Part shown: positions 1 to 9,252 of the stretch, piece after piece
Numbering within the stretch: position 1 is the first letter of the stretch
How the letters are laid out: each line of letters starts with the position of its first letter
Origin: a virus
Direction: 5' to 3' (one strand)
DNA length: 59,828 nt
Virus record (IMG/VR): IMGVR_UViG_3300045931_000157
Coordinates: 1 to 59,828 of that record
Translations under genes and position numbers: made by a program
Notes under the pieces: generated by a model
Seen by the model: the letters and a program-made list of their open reading frames with translations, nothing else
What the model was told of the DNA's origin: nothing
Database searches by the model: none

Positions 1-1801
1 CAGTGAGCGCGGCACTGTCGCTGGCTTCAGAGACAGCCAGGCTGCCGAACCACTCAACCCGCGCGTCGAAGCTGGCCGTGTCGGCGGCTTCGCTGGCCCC
101 CAGGGACGTGAGCCAGCGCACCAGGCCTGAGCTGGCAGCAGTGTCTGCAGCTTCGGTTGCAGCGAAGCTGGCAAGCCAGCGAACCTGACCAGGGAAGCTG
201 GCAGTGTCCTGGCCTTCAGCTCCAGCCAGCGTGCCCAGCCAGTTCACCTGGCCGGTGGAGCTCGCTATGTCGGTAGCATCGCTGGCTGCCAGGACAGCTG
301 ACCAGGCCACCTGGCCATTGGCGGCTGCAGTGTCGCCAGCTTCAGCTGCGCTGAGCGTGCCAAGCAGGCCGAGCAGGCCAATGCAGCTTGCACTGTCTGC
401 TGCATCACTGGCTGCCAGCGTGGCAAGCCAGCGCACCTGGCTGCTGATGGCTGCAGCATCACCAGCTTCCGTGGCTGCCAGCGTGCCAGCAACCAGGACC
501 TGGCCAGTGAAGGCTGCACCATCCCTGGCTTCGGTGGCTGCTAGAACCGCAACCCGATCCTGCGAACCACCTGCGAACTCGGCAGTATCGGTGGCTGGTG
601 CATACGCTGCACCAGGAGGCGCGATGGCCTCTGTGCCAAACGGCACGACGCGCAGTTCATCCAGCCACAGCGCGGCGGGCACATAGTCGAACTGGGCAGT
701 GTCACCAGCTTCAGTGGCGGCCAGCTCACCCTGCCAGGCCACAGATCCGGGGACTGCGGCAGTGTCGCTGGCTTCAGGAGCAGCCAGCGTGCCGAACCAC
801 TCCACCTGGCCCGCGATCGCGAAGCTGTCCGCAGCCTCAGTGGCAGCCAGGGTTGCCAGGTGCGCGACATTGCCAGTGAATGCTGTGCTGTCGCCCAGTT
901 CAGTGGCAGCCAGCGTGGCAACCCAGCACAGATCGCCAGTGAAGGCTGCACCATCTGCTGCAGCCTCGGTGGCTGCCATGGTGGCGAACCAGGCAGCCTG
1001 GGCATTGAAGGCTGCAGTGTCACCAGCTTCTGTGGCAGCCAGGACAGCAACCCAGCGGACTGTGCCGCTCAGTGCAGCTGCATCACCAGTCTCACTGGCT
1101 GCCAGCGTGGCCAGCCAGGCAGCCTGGGCACTGAAGGCTGGAGTGTCGCCAGTCTCAGTGGCAGCCAGAGCTGTCAGCCAGGTGACCGTGCCAGCTGCTG
1201 CAGCCGTGTCAGCGGCTTCACTGGCTGCCAGCGGAGCAAGCCAGTGCACCGTGCCGCTGGCTGTTGCGATGTCTGCAGCAGCTTCTGTCGCAGCAAGATC
1301 ACCAAGCGTGGTGACCGCGAAGAAGCCTTCAAATGCAGCAGTGTCAGCATTCGGCGCGTAGGCAGAACCAGGAGGCGCGACCGTCGCCGCGCCAAACGGC
1401 ACGACGCGCAGCTCATCCAGCCAGAGCGTGCTTTGAGTGCGGCCGACAATCGCCGCTGTGTCACTGGCTTCGGTTGCAGCCAGCACCGCAACCCAGCGAA
1501 CCGTGCCAGCGAACGCAGCTGTGTCTGCTGCTTCTGTCGCGGCGAGTGGTGCCTGCCAGGCCGCCGTGCCGGTGACATTCGCCGTGTCCTTGGTGGCTTC
1601 CGTGGCAGCGAGCGTGCCGAGCCACGCCACTGAGCCGCTGAAGGCTGCACCATCTGCCAGCTCAGTGACGGCCAGCGTAGCAACCCAGCGAACCGTGCCA
1701 TTGATCGCTGCACCATCTGCAGCTTCAGTGACGATCAGCGCGCCGGTCGAAGCAACCTGTGTCGTCGCACCAATCGGCTTGCCAATATATCCGCCGATCA
1801 T
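1..1801 (-). CDS. Repeat-rich tail-fibre-like protein, N-terminal 600 residues (continues at 59699)
   Basis: The frame opens with ATG at 1801 (start MIGGYIGKPIG) and stays open to base 1. It then continues in frame into the other end of the window, where base 1 corresponds to 59700, and stops at 58933, giving about 855 aa in total. The protein is almost entirely a degenerate repeat of about 19-20 residues: a Trp- or Leu-containing strand, then LAATEA, then DTAAF, then a Gly-x-Val strand. Such repeats are typical of phage tail and fibre proteins, and a beta-rich rod is likely (inference). Two segments at about 599-687 and 1346-1440 break the repeat with a LWLDELRVVPFG motif that resembles the end of a LamG-like domain. 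It lies in the tail-fibre block downstream of two other fibre genes. Exact receptor or function is unknown. Confidence 0.85.
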   Translation of the reverse strand, partial: MIGGYIGKPIGATTQVASTGALIVTEAADGAAINGTVRWVATLAVTELADGAAFSGSVAWLGTLAATEATKDTANVTGTAAWQAPLAATEAADTAAFAGTVRWVAVLAATEASDTAAIVGRTQSTLWLDELRVVPFGAATVAPPGSAYAPNADTAAFEGFFAVTTLGDLAATEAAADIATASGTVHWLAPLAASEAADTAAAAGTVTWLTALAATETGDTPAFSAQAAWLATLAASETGDAAALSGTVRWVAVLAATEAGDTAAFNAQAAWFATMAATEAAADGAAFTGDLCWVATLAATELGDSTAFTGNVAHLATLAATEAADSFAIAGQVEWFGTLAAPEASDTAAVPGSVAWQGELAATEAGDTAQFDYVPAALWLDELRVVPFGTEAIAPPGAAYAPATDTAEFAGGSQDRVAVLAATEARDGAAFTGQVLVAGTLAATEAGDAAAISSQVRWLATLAASDAADSASCIGLLGLLGTLSAAEAGDTAAANGQVAWSAVLAASDATDIASSTGQVNWLGTLAGAEGQDTASFPGQVRWLASFAATEAADTAASSGLVRWLTSLGASEAADTASFDARVEWFGSLAVSEASDSAALT

Positions 1802-1815
1802 GGTGTGCCTTTAGG

Positions 1816-3408
1816 TCAGGCGAGTTTGACGCCGCTGAAATGCGTGTTGCCTACCGTACCGGCTACGGTTCCTGTGCCTGTTGATACGTTTGGGAAGGCG
1901 TACACCGTGTAGGCATCAGTGCCATTGCAGGTGTCAACGACAGAGACGGTCGCCTGCCCAAATGATGCAGATGTTGCGCCCGCGCCTTTTGCGATCACCG
2001 TGCCGTTCTTGTGGATCGCAACGTTGCAGTCCGCCCCTGCGCCATAAGTGCCAAGGAATTGCAGGGTTGCCGTTAGCAACACTGTACCGGCAGGCGGCGT
2101 CCACGCGCCTGTGCCAGTGTTAAAATAGCCGCCCACATCGAAGTTCTCATTGGGCCAATTAACCGCAGTCCACGCACCATCCGCGAAGCCGGTCTGGTCG
2201 ACGCCATTCTTGTGAGCGCGGAAGGCCGCCTTGCCCGACCCAGCATTGTCCACGTACTGCTTGGTGGCAGCATGCATTGTGCTTGATGGATCAGCGGCCA
2301 GAGTGAGCGGGCCGCCCATCGTGTCACCAGCTTTGTTCAGCGGCGTGTAGTTGAAATCTCTTGTGCTCCAGAGTTTGTAAGAGACTGCGCCGAATGACCA
2401 ACCGCCGAAATAAAAATTGTTGTCCGACTTCATTCCAAAGTTACAGGCGAACGCGCCGCCTCTATGGAACGTGATCGAGGTGTCGGTTGGCGTGTTGCTG
2501 AACACCTGCAACTGGCCGGACATTCCGGCGTATTCGATGTCCTGCGTGCAAGCAGGCAGGCTCAGCGCGCCGGTCAGTGAGCCGCCAGTTGTTGGAAACC
2601 GCGTGTTGATCCAGCCATCAACGTATTGCTTGGTGGCCACCTGCAATGCGGTGCCTGGATCACCAGCAACGATCAACGGATTAAGGATTTCAACATTGGT
2701 CTGGCCGCCACCAATCAGCATCGAGCCGTCGCTGGTGCGGCGTCCGATCTTGTGGCCGAGCGTGCCGACTACGAGAGCTGACGTAGTGATATCATTGCCG
2801 AGCTGTACGTTCTGGCCAACGTTGATGGTGCCGCCGACAGTTAAATGCTCCGCACCCATCGTCCAGGTGCGGGCCGTAGCATCGTAGATGAGGACGTTGC
2901 CGCCTGCCGCTACCGAATACACCCGCCAGGTCGTGTCCTGACCAGGCTCACCGCCGACAAAGAATCGGCCCGCAGTTGTCCAGCCGTCATACCAAAAGCC
3001 AGCTCCAGAGCCGCCGCTTTTGAGCGTCTGGCTGGCTGCAATGCCGCCAGCTGGTGTGAACAGGCCGTTGACAGTCAGCGCACCACTGATGGTGTCGCCG
3101 GTCTTGTTCACCCTTTCATTGGCTGGCTGATCGTGCGTGACGTCCTTGGTGCCGACGCTGAAATTCACCGCGGAGTTGGCATTCGAGGAGGCCAGCACGG
3201 TGTCGCGCACCAGAGCGCCACTGGCCTCGTGACCTTTGCCGCGCTCCCATTCAGCAGCATCGCGGTTTGAAATGTAGTAATCGAAAACGTTTGTTCCGCC
3301 TGGACCGAAGGCAAGATTGAAGGTGCGCTTGCCGTTGACGTTGACCAGCGTCAGGTTGCCGATCCCGGTGCTGGTCGTGGTCTGATGAACCAGGTCTGCG
3401 TAGGCCAT
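1816..3408 (-). CDS. Phage tail fibre protein
   Basis: This 530-aa protein contains repeated modules of the kind seen in phage fibres: NKTGDTISGALTVNG near residue 105, a similar NKAGDTMGGPLTL module in the second half, and a repeated ATKQYVD motif. These motifs are known from trimeric tail-fibre shafts. The last 140 residues form a distinct beta-rich, C1q/TNF-like tip (inference from FDVGGYFNTGTGAWTPPAG and following strands). ATG at 3408 overlaps the TAA of the upstream gene (TAATG), so the pair is translationally coupled. It probably forms part of the host-recognition apparatus. Confidence 0.8.
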   Translation of the reverse strand: MAYADLVHQTTTSTGIGNLTLVNVNGKRTFNLAFGPGGTNVFDYYISNRDAAEWERGKGHEASGALVRDTVLASSNANSAVNFSVGTKDVTHDQPANERVNKTGDTISGALTVNGLFTPAGGIAASQTLKSGGSGAGFWYDGWTTAGRFFVGGEPGQDTTWRVYSVAAGGNVLIYDATARTWTMGAEHLTVGGTINVGQNVQLGNDITTSALVVGTLGHKIGRRTSDGSMLIGGGQTNVEILNPLIVAGDPGTALQVATKQYVDGWINTRFPTTGGSLTGALSLPACTQDIEYAGMSGQLQVFSNTPTDTSITFHRGGAFACNFGMKSDNNFYFGGWSFGAVSYKLWSTRDFNYTPLNKAGDTMGGPLTLAADPSSTMHAATKQYVDNAGSGKAAFRAHKNGVDQTGFADGAWTAVNWPNENFDVGGYFNTGTGAWTPPAGTVLLTATLQFLGTYGAGADCNVAIHKNGTVIAKGAGATSASFGQATVSVVDTCNGTDAYTVYAFPNVSTGTGTVAGTVGNTHFSGVKLA

Positions 3409-4868
3409 TAGGTTCGCGTCCCGATTCTCGGATAGCCCGCACTCACAGTGATGGCTTCATTGCCAACGTAGTCACTGCCTTCTTGCACGCCGTCGAGGAA
3501 CAGGCGCGTGACACCTAACGCTCGCCGCATGCCAACGTGGTACTGCACATCGACACTGAGCAGCGTGGTGCCAGTGATCCTCTGCACGCCACCAATCGAA
3601 TAGGCCAGATGGCCGTCCGAGGTGATCGTCAGCTTCGGTCCAGTGCCGCCCCAGTCGATCAAATTGAAATTGTCGTAGCCGCCGATCAGCGCGAAGGTGT
3701 CAACACCGAAGTCGCCAGTGCCTATCGCGAAGTCCGCCAGGCCATCCAGCTGCAGCCAGTCCTCTGGCTCAAGGAACATGGCCGATGCGCCGCCGAACTT
3801 GCTTTTGCTGGTGTCGATCTGAACTGCACCTTGCGGCGTAACGGTGTGCGCATTGCCGCTGCTGTCAGTGAAGGTGCTACTGCCATCGGGGCCATCGTTG
3901 TGCAGCAGTAGGATCGGCCGGCGCGGTGACCAGTCCTCGTTGGCAGCCAGGATGCCGGGGATGGTGTCGGACACGGCAGCAACGAAGCTGCAGGTGTCCA
4001 GGCCACTTTCAGTGACAGCAAGGCTGCCGAGCAGGCCGACCAGGCCAGTGAGTGCAGCAGTATCGGGGAGTCCAGTAACAGCAAGGGCACCAAGCAGACC
4101 GACCAGGCCGCTGTCGCTGGTGAAATCATCAGCCAGGTCATCGGCATCCATGGTGCCGGTGATTTCCGGCAGCACCTCCTTGAAGGCCACATAGGCGCTG
4201 GCGTAGATCGCGCTGACATAGGTGGGATCAGAGGCTGCACCTGTGCCGGTGAAAATCCGGCTTTCGGCGCGGGCGCAGATTTCACCAGTGGTGCCGGTGG
4301 TGGCGCTGTTGCCGTTGGCCCAGGCAGTCCAGCTCGCCGTGGGTGTCAGGTTCGTATTGTTGCCGACCTGGCTGGCAATGCCGCGAACGCGCAAGCATTC
4401 GATGTTCGCAGTGGTAACGTTCAGCGAACCTGGGTCGGCTCCAGTATTGTTGACCAGCTGGCCGGGCGTGCCTTCGATCTGCACAAGATTGCCAGCTGCG
4501 ATGGTCCATTTCCTGGCAGTGAGGCCTGAAGCATCAACCAGCGTGCCACTGCCGAACGTGGCGCGGATGGTGCCGCCAGAGGCCAGGGCACTGGTGGCCA
4601 CGCCATACCAGATCGAGCAGGAGGCACCGCCCTGAGCTGCTACGGCATTGGCGATCTGCGTGGCTTTGAGCAGCGCCTGGCCGCCGATGCCCAGGGTGAC
4701 ACCGCTGCAGGCATTGTCATCGCCGCCGCTGGCGATGTTGTCTGCAGCAACCACCACGCAAACAAATTCGCCCGCCGCGATGGCAGCGGCGGTTGCCAGG
4801 TCAAGCGTGGTCTGATTGTTCGCTGTGCTGCCAGTAGCGCCGAGCGAAACTTCACCGCCAAAGGCCAT
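3408..4868 (-). CDS. Tail-associated protein with truncated LamG-like domain
   Basis: The protein has 486 aa. Residues 1-220 are a beta-rich virion domain of unknown family. Residues about 245-310 carry the same DTAALTG / LGSLAVTE repeats as the 855-aa protein next door. Residues about 320-486 match the LamG/concanavalin-like carbohydrate-binding fold (HNDGPDGSSTFTDSSG, later FGGASAMFL and RLFLDGV). The domain stops abruptly at YPRIGTRT, short of the usual last strand with its DELR motif. The stop codon overlaps the start of the next fibre gene. A role in binding host surface sugars is likely. The short C-terminus could be a deletion or an assembly effect. Confidence 0.75.
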   Translation of the reverse strand: MAFGGEVSLGATGSTANNQTTLDLATAAAIAAGEFVCVVVAADNIASGGDDNACSGVTLGIGGQALLKATQIANAVAAQGGASCSIWYGVATSALASGGTIRATFGSGTLVDASGLTARKWTIAAGNLVQIEGTPGQLVNNTGADPGSLNVTTANIECLRVRGIASQVGNNTNLTPTASWTAWANGNSATTGTTGEICARAESRIFTGTGAASDPTYVSAIYASAYVAFKEVLPEITGTMDADDLADDFTSDSGLVGLLGALAVTGLPDTAALTGLVGLLGSLAVTESGLDTCSFVAAVSDTIPGILAANEDWSPRRPILLLHNDGPDGSSTFTDSSGNAHTVTPQGAVQIDTSKSKFGGASAMFLEPEDWLQLDGLADFAIGTGDFGVDTFALIGGYDNFNLIDWGGTGPKLTITSDGHLAYSIGGVQRITGTTLLSVDVQYHVGMRRALGVTRLFLDGVQEGSDYVGNEAITVSAGYPRIGTRT

Positions 4869-4871
4869 TGC

Positions 4872-5015
4872 TTATGCAGGCGGGATTTTCGGCGGCTCAG
4901 GCTGCTGCTCGGTTGGCTTGCGCTTCACCGTCGGAAACATATCAGGCCGCTCCACGATGTTGATCGTGCCAATTATCTCGGGCAGCTCAGTCTGCTTTTC
5001 GGTTTCCTTCTGCAT
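4872..5015 (-). CDS. Small hypothetical protein (47 aa)
   Basis: A 47-aa frame starts at ATG 5015 (MQKETEKQTELPEIIG) with a good ribosome binding site (GGGAGG) just upstream, and it ends 4 bases before the next gene. It is rich in Glu, Lys, Pro and Gln and has no recognisable domain. The spacing, strong binding site and position within the gapless late operon support it as real. Function unknown. Confidence 0.6.
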   Translation of the reverse strand: MQKETEKQTELPEIIGTINIVERPDMFPTVKRKPTEQQPEPPKIPPA

Positions 5016-5028
5016 CGTGGCCTCCCGT

Positions 5029-5406
5029 TTAAGCGGCGTGCGTGATGGTGCCGCTGGAGATCGTCACCGTCTGGCCGTTGGTGATCGAGGTCGAGTTCAG
5101 GTTGATGTCCTGGCCTGATGTGCCGACCGTCAAGCCAGTGACGACATCAGTGTTGCCGCCGTCGCGGATGCGGGCCGCCGCAGCAGTGCCGCTCTGCGTC
5201 GCAGTGCCAGACTTCGGCACGCCGGTCATGGTGATGACGCCACCGCTTTCACTGAAGCTCGGATCACCCAGCGTGATCGAAACCAGAGTTTGCGCCATGC
5301 CAGCAGTGCCGATCTCCAGCTTGGCTGGCGCGGCGTTCACGTCAATCGCAGTGATGACAGCCGCCATGCGGGACGACTTCAACGATGCAGCATAGTTCAC
5401 AGCCAT
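5029..5406 (-). CDS. Hypothetical virion protein
   Basis: This 125-aa protein begins MAVNYAASLKSSRMAAV and is Gly, Thr and Ser rich with alternating short strands. It resembles a family of small beta-rich proteins found beside tail-fibre genes in Rhizobiales phages (remembered resemblance, not searched). No catalytic motif is visible. It lies between the endolysin block and the LamG fibre gene, so a virion surface role is plausible but unproven. Confidence 0.7.
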   Translation of the reverse strand: MAVNYAASLKSSRMAAVITAIDVNAAPAKLEIGTAGMAQTLVSITLGDPSFSESGGVITMTGVPKSGTATQSGTAAAARIRDGGNTDVVTGLTVGTSGQDINLNSTSITNGQTVTISSGTITHAA

Positions 5407-5423
5407 AGTCGTTGCTCCTTCTG

Positions 5424-5621
5424 TTACTCGTCGGGTAGATCGAGTCCGTTGATGATTTTTGAAACGTCAGCTTCGGCTTTGATGAGCCGTTGCAGCCCAG
5501 CGTTAAACCGCTCCAGGCCGCCTGGTGTTGTGGTGTCGGTCATCATCACCGTGAACAGATGCTCGAAGTAATTGGTGACCGATTGATCGAGTGCAGCAGT
5601 CAGCAGCTCCTTCGTGATCAT
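5424..5621 (-). CDS. Small hypothetical protein downstream of endolysin
   Basis: The product has 65 aa. ATG at 5621 overlaps the endolysin stop (ATGA), so it is translationally coupled. It is mainly helical (TKELLTAALDQSVTNYFEHL, then SKIINGLDLPDE) and has no transmembrane segment, so it is not an obvious holin. It is probably part of the lysis or fibre block. Function unknown. Confidence 0.65.
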   Translation of the reverse strand: MITKELLTAALDQSVTNYFEHLFTVMMTDTTTPGGLERFNAGLQRLIKAEADVSKIINGLDLPDE

Positions 5622-6271
5622 GCTGCTTCCGTTTCGATCTTGGAGGCTTCCAGGGCTTCCAGAAAATGGTCGTGGTAGTTTTCGATCAGCTTGCCGATGC
5701 TGACGCCGCCAGACCAATCCGGCACGATGTGCTTGTCGCCGTTGATAATCTCTCTCGCGCCATAAGGATCATCGCTTTCCGAATCGAAGTACCGCGCGAA
5801 CGTCTGCGGCTTGCCGTCATTGCCGGTGCGGAACCAGCCTTCGCTCATGCCGCGAAACATCACCGCTGCTGCGATGATGAGTTCAAGCGCGCGGTGTGCA
5901 TGCCATTCCAGGTCATTCTCATCGGCCAGCTCAAGCTCGCGCGTGGCGCGGGCATAGTTGTCGCGCCAGGTGAGCTGCACAAAACCGCGCCCGTAATAGG
6001 TCTGCTTGGTTTCAGGATCGGGCACGCCATAGGGCTGACCAGCTCCCTGGCCGTATTCCTCAATCGGCTGCATGGTCGAGGCGGTTTCGTGGATCGTCGT
6101 CGCCAGCGCGTAGGCCAGCCAGCGCAGATCAGTATTCATGCCGCGCAGCTGCAGTAACTCCCAGCCCAGCAGGATGGCTTCCTGACCATCAACCTGGTCA
6201 TCAGTCATGCTGCCGTAGAACAGCGAAGCGCGAACGCTGTCGAAGTATTTTTTCCGGTCAAAGCGGATCAT
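5618..6271 (-). CDS. Endolysin, glycoside hydrolase family 19 chitinase-like
   Basis: This 217-aa protein would cleave peptidoglycan glycan strands at the end of infection. It matches the GH19-type lysozyme fold. An early helix contains LAYALATTIHETASTMQPIEE, whose Glu residues are in the catalytic region. It is followed by YYGRGFVQLTWRDNY, the hallmark segment of phage chitinase-class endolysins. There is no signal peptide, so it would need a holin or other export route, and no clear holin is adjacent. Its start overlaps the stop of the upstream signal-bearing gene by 4 bases. Confidence 0.88.
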   Translation of the reverse strand: MIRFDRKKYFDSVRASLFYGSMTDDQVDGQEAILLGWELLQLRGMNTDLRWLAYALATTIHETASTMQPIEEYGQGAGQPYGVPDPETKQTYYGRGFVQLTWRDNYARATRELELADENDLEWHAHRALELIIAAAVMFRGMSEGWFRTGNDGKPQTFARYFDSESDDPYGAREIINGDKHIVPDWSGGVSIGKLIENYHDHFLEALEASKIETEAA

Positions 6272-6603
6272 TGCTTTTGTTCCTGTGGCGGTTCACACAG
6301 CGGCGGATTCCAGGCGAACACCTCATCGCGTGCATAGAGGTAGGCGCTGATGGCGTTCTGCATTCCCTTGTGAGCGCGTGCTGGCTGGTCCTTGCTGTCC
6401 GACATCCAGACCGAAAAGGTCTTCGCGATGCTTTCCTGCAAGGCTGCATCCAGCGCGGCCAGCATGGTGGTGCGGACCTTCAGCCTGGTCAGCACGTCAA
6501 AGCATTGCGTGAGCTGTCGCGACAGCGGCTGTGAGCGCGGTTCGACATGGAGCGCCAGCCCGGTCGCCAGTGCGAGCAGGACCACCACGCCTACGGTGCG
6601 CAT
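6268..6603 (-). CDS. Signal/anchor-bearing hypothetical protein, possible lysis accessory
   Basis: The protein has 111 aa. Residues 3-18 (TVGVVVLLALATGLAL) form a hydrophobic N-terminal segment that is either a signal peptide or an anchor. The remainder is soluble and helical with a few Cys residues. It lies immediately upstream of the endolysin with a 4-base overlap, where many phages keep a holin or spanin gene. It has a single hydrophobic segment and a periplasm-like tail, so an i-spanin-like or pinholin-like role is only a guess. Confidence 0.65.
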   Translation of the reverse strand: MRTVGVVVLLALATGLALHVEPRSQPLSRQLTQCFDVLTRLKVRTTMLAALDAALQESIAKTFSVWMSDSKDQPARAHKGMQNAISAYLYARDEVFAWNPPLCEPPQEQKQ

Positions 6604-6605
6604 TG

Positions 6606-6899
6606 CTATTTTTTCTTGCGCTTTGGCTGCTCAGCCTGGGGCTTCGGCTCCTGGTATGGCGCCGGTATTTTCAGCTTCGGCTGCGGCGGCGGTGTCTCTT
6701 GTGGCATCAACCCAGGCGGCATTTCGCGCCCGGTTGAACATGCAGCTGGCGTGTTGCCCTTGGCGATCCAGACGCGCACCGCATCTGCAATCTCAACATC
6801 ACCCTGCAGGTCCACGCCTTCCCACTTGATGCCGTTGACGACAGCGATCACCCATCGCTCGCTGTCGGTGTAGCTGTACTCAACCGGGCCGATGTTCAT
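6606..6899 (-). CDS. Hypothetical tail-fibre-proximal protein
   Basis: The product has 97 aa with ATG at 6899 (MNIGPVEYSYTDSERW), just after the stop of the collagen-like fibre. The N-terminal half looks like a small folded domain (WVIAVVNGIKWEGVDL). The last 40 residues are Pro-, Gln- and Lys-rich and probably disordered. A frame extending upstream to 6956 exists but would overlap the fibre gene, so 6899 is preferred. Function unknown. Confidence 0.65.
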   Translation of the reverse strand: MNIGPVEYSYTDSERWVIAVVNGIKWEGVDLQGDVEIADAVRVWIAKGNTPAACSTGREMPPGLMPQETPPPQPKLKIPAPYQEPKPQAEQPKRKKK

Positions 6900-6903
6900 T
6901 TGC

Positions 6904-9252
6904 TTAAAACCGTGCGTTGGCGTGAGCGGTGAATTGGACCGATGAACTGCCAACACCCGATGTGGTCCAGGTCGCCACTAACGAATTCGTTGAGGAGGCT
7001 CCTAGCGATAGGCCAGAGCCGTTGGCGTAAGTTGCACCGGTTATTGTCATCGCAGGCGCGACTCTCATGTTTGGCGAAATCGGGAAGCCGTAGCCGATCA
7101 ACTGAGCGGCAGGTGCGTAGCCGTAGGCATACCAATTCGACATTGCCGCGAAATGGCGGCGGCACAGCTGCAGTTCAGTATCGAAGCCACGAATGCAGTC
7201 CGGCAACTGCGCCTGCGTTGGCCCGACCGTCCCTGGGTACATCGCGAAGCCGGTCACATAAATTGTGCTGCCTGCAATCGCGAAAGTGTTGACAGCTCCA
7301 GCAACCGAAAGACCGTTGCCGGTATTGGCCCAGGTGTTCGGCGCGATCTGCCAGTTGGTGCCCGCCATCAGGGTGATGGCAAACGATGCAGACCTTGACC
7401 ATGGATTGAGCGTCAGGTGACCGCTCGCGGAGGCATCACCTGGAATGGTGACGGTGTGGTATTGCCAGCCGCTCGCGACAGTGTGGTTGACCGTTGTGAC
7501 ATAACTGCGCTGTGCGGTCGCGTTGCCTTCCGTGTAGGTGCGGAAGCTGATCGGAAAATTGCCAGTCCAGCTCGACCACATCCAAAAGCAGATCGTGATG
7601 GGGCGAGCTTGTGATTGGCCCCAGCCCAGCATCGCCAGGCGCGCATGTTCAATCGGCTGCAGGATGCAGCAAATATCGGCGGCGGCTGGCGTGCCGATGG
7701 TGTTCGCATTGGTGACTGCCAGCGAACTGCGGATGCCGTAGCCATGATTGGTGGCAACCTGCGGCGCGAAGGTGGCGGTAGGTGCTCCCGAGGTGACCAC
7801 CTGCCACTGATCCTGGGCATACATGATCGTGTTCGCAGGGACGTTTTGACCAGCTCCTGCAAACTGCTGCGACACGTCCATCACTGGATTCAAAAAAATG
7901 TTGGCAGTCTGAGAAAAACTCCGCACGCCAGCAACCGCTGCAGCTGCAGCAGCTGCCGCTGTCTGATCAGCATACAGCTTGGTGGCAGCATGGGAATCGA
8001 CGCTCGGTGCACCGCTGAGCACAAGCGACCCGCCAGCCAGCTGAAATTGTCCGCCGTCGAAATAGAGGTAGCGCGCTTTCGAGGTGCCGAAATGATAAAC
8101 GCCGGTGTTGGAATCTCGCGCGGCAGTCACGTCACCGAAAACGCTGTCAGTGCCGACCCCGGCCCTGTACCTGAGCGCATTGACGCCGTTAGCATCAATC
8201 GTTGCGAAGGTCGTCGCCCCATCCGCCGACTGAATGTAATTGACAGTGCCGCGCCAATAGTTGTCGCCAGCTCCAAGATGGAATGACGACAAGCCGCCAG
8301 GGCTGGACAGGGCGAGGTAGGCACCTGAGCAGGTGAGCGTTCCGCCGTTGATGGTCAGGGAGCCAGCAGTCAGTGCACCTGGGACGGTCAGCCCGCCCAG
8401 CAGCGAGACAAGCCCTGTCGCACCGTTGATCGTAACGACATTGCTGCCCATGCCAGCAGCGAAGATGCGGAACACATCACCTGTCGGATCAGTGCCGACA
8501 AAAAACCGATCAGGCGCGGCATCGGTGCCATACCAAAGCCCCGCGCCCACAGTTTGGTGCGCGATGTGGTTTTGGCCGAGCAGGTTCAGCGGTCGCTGAA
8601 ACGTGGGGCTTCCGCCAGTGGGGATGAAAAACGGGACGATGCCCCCGGCCACGTCATAAAGAAAAAACGAACCGTCAGTTTGCTTTCCGATCTGCCACTT
8701 GGCGACACCTGACTGGCAAAGGTTGAGAACTGCCTGCTGCGAGGCCTGCTGCGGATCAATGTTGATCTGGCCGATGCCAGTGGCAGGCGTGAGAAATAAA
8801 TTGCCGGTCAGTGTGCCGCCTGCGAGCGGCAACACTTTCTGCCAGGTCTGATTCTGGCGACCGTAGGCGAAGCCATCATTTGCTGCGTCGAGCAATCCAC
8901 CAGGTGAGATGGACCACGCAGCATTGCGTCGCGAGTAATACTGACCGTCTGATGGTGGGTCCGCGATGATGCCCTGCGGGCCAGTTGGCCCCGGAATGCC
9001 TTGCGCGCCTTGCGGGCCTTGTGCCCCAGCCGGTCCAGTCGGCCCTGCTACACCTGGAGGACCTTGTGCCCCTGGGAAGCCTGTATTGCCTTGCGCTCCT
9101 TGCGGGCCAATCTCCCCCATCGGCCCCTTCGGACCAGGTGGGCCAGGTGGTCCAGGCAGGCCGTGGTCTGGTGCAACGATGGTGATTTCGTCGCCAGCTT
9201 CCTGGATGATTTCGATGTTGCCAGGTGCAGTGCCCGCTACAACCGTGGTCAT
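6904..9252 (-). CDS. Collagen-like phage tail fibre
   Basis: The protein has 782 aa. Residues 31-94 are an uninterrupted Gly-X-Y collagen-like stretch ([19 protein letters not shown]), which in phage proteins forms a trimeric stalk. Then follow tail-fibre shaft motifs ([28 protein letters not shown] near residue 425). The C-terminal 330 residues form a separate beta-rich tip domain ([19 protein letters not shown]) of a type common at the ends of phage fibres. It sits between baseplate-proximal genes and the lysis block. Probable receptor-binding fibre. Confidence 0.85.
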   Translation of the reverse strand: MTTVVAGTAPGNIEIIQEAGDEITIVAPDHGLPGPPGPPGPKGPMGEIGPQGAQGNTGFPGAQGPPGVAGPTGPAGAQGPQGAQGIPGPTGPQGIIADPPSDGQYYSRRNAAWSISPGGLLDAANDGFAYGRQNQTWQKVLPLAGGTLTGNLFLTPATGIGQINIDPQQASQQAVLNLCQSGVAKWQIGKQTDGSFFLYDVAGGIVPFFIPTGGSPTFQRPLNLLGQNHIAHQTVGAGLWYGTDAAPDRFFVGTDPTGDVFRIFAAGMGSNVVTINGATGLVSLLGGLTVPGALTAGSLTINGGTLTCSGAYLALSSPGGLSSFHLGAGDNYWRGTVNYIQSADGATTFATIDANGVNALRYRAGVGTDSVFGDVTAARDSNTGVYHFGTSKARYLYFDGGQFQLAGGSLVLSGAPSVDSHAATKLYADQTAAAAAAAAVAGVRSFSQTANIFLNPVMDVSQQFAGAGQNVPANTIMYAQDQWQVVTSGAPTATFAPQVATNHGYGIRSSLAVTNANTIGTPAAADICCILQPIEHARLAMLGWGQSQARPITICFWMWSSWTGNFPISFRTYTEGNATAQRSYVTTVNHTVASGWQYHTVTIPGDASASGHLTLNPWSRSASFAITLMAGTNWQIAPNTWANTGNGLSVAGAVNTFAIAGSTIYVTGFAMYPGTVGPTQAQLPDCIRGFDTELQLCRRHFAAMSNWYAYGYAPAAQLIGYGFPISPNMRVAPAMTITGATYANGSGLSLGASSTNSLVATWTTSGVGSSSVQFTAHANARF

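Noticed and set aside
200-1800. Regular repeats that could suggest a CRISPR array
   Set aside because: The units are about 57-60 bases, have no constant repeat plus variable spacer structure, and translate as protein repeats.
3-1814. Several rightward open frames of 60-257 codons over the repeat gene
   Set aside because: They are antisense shadows of the leftward repeat protein. Their own sequences are Ala/Ser-rich low complexity, and the opposite strand gives a single continuous frame from 1801 to the joint.
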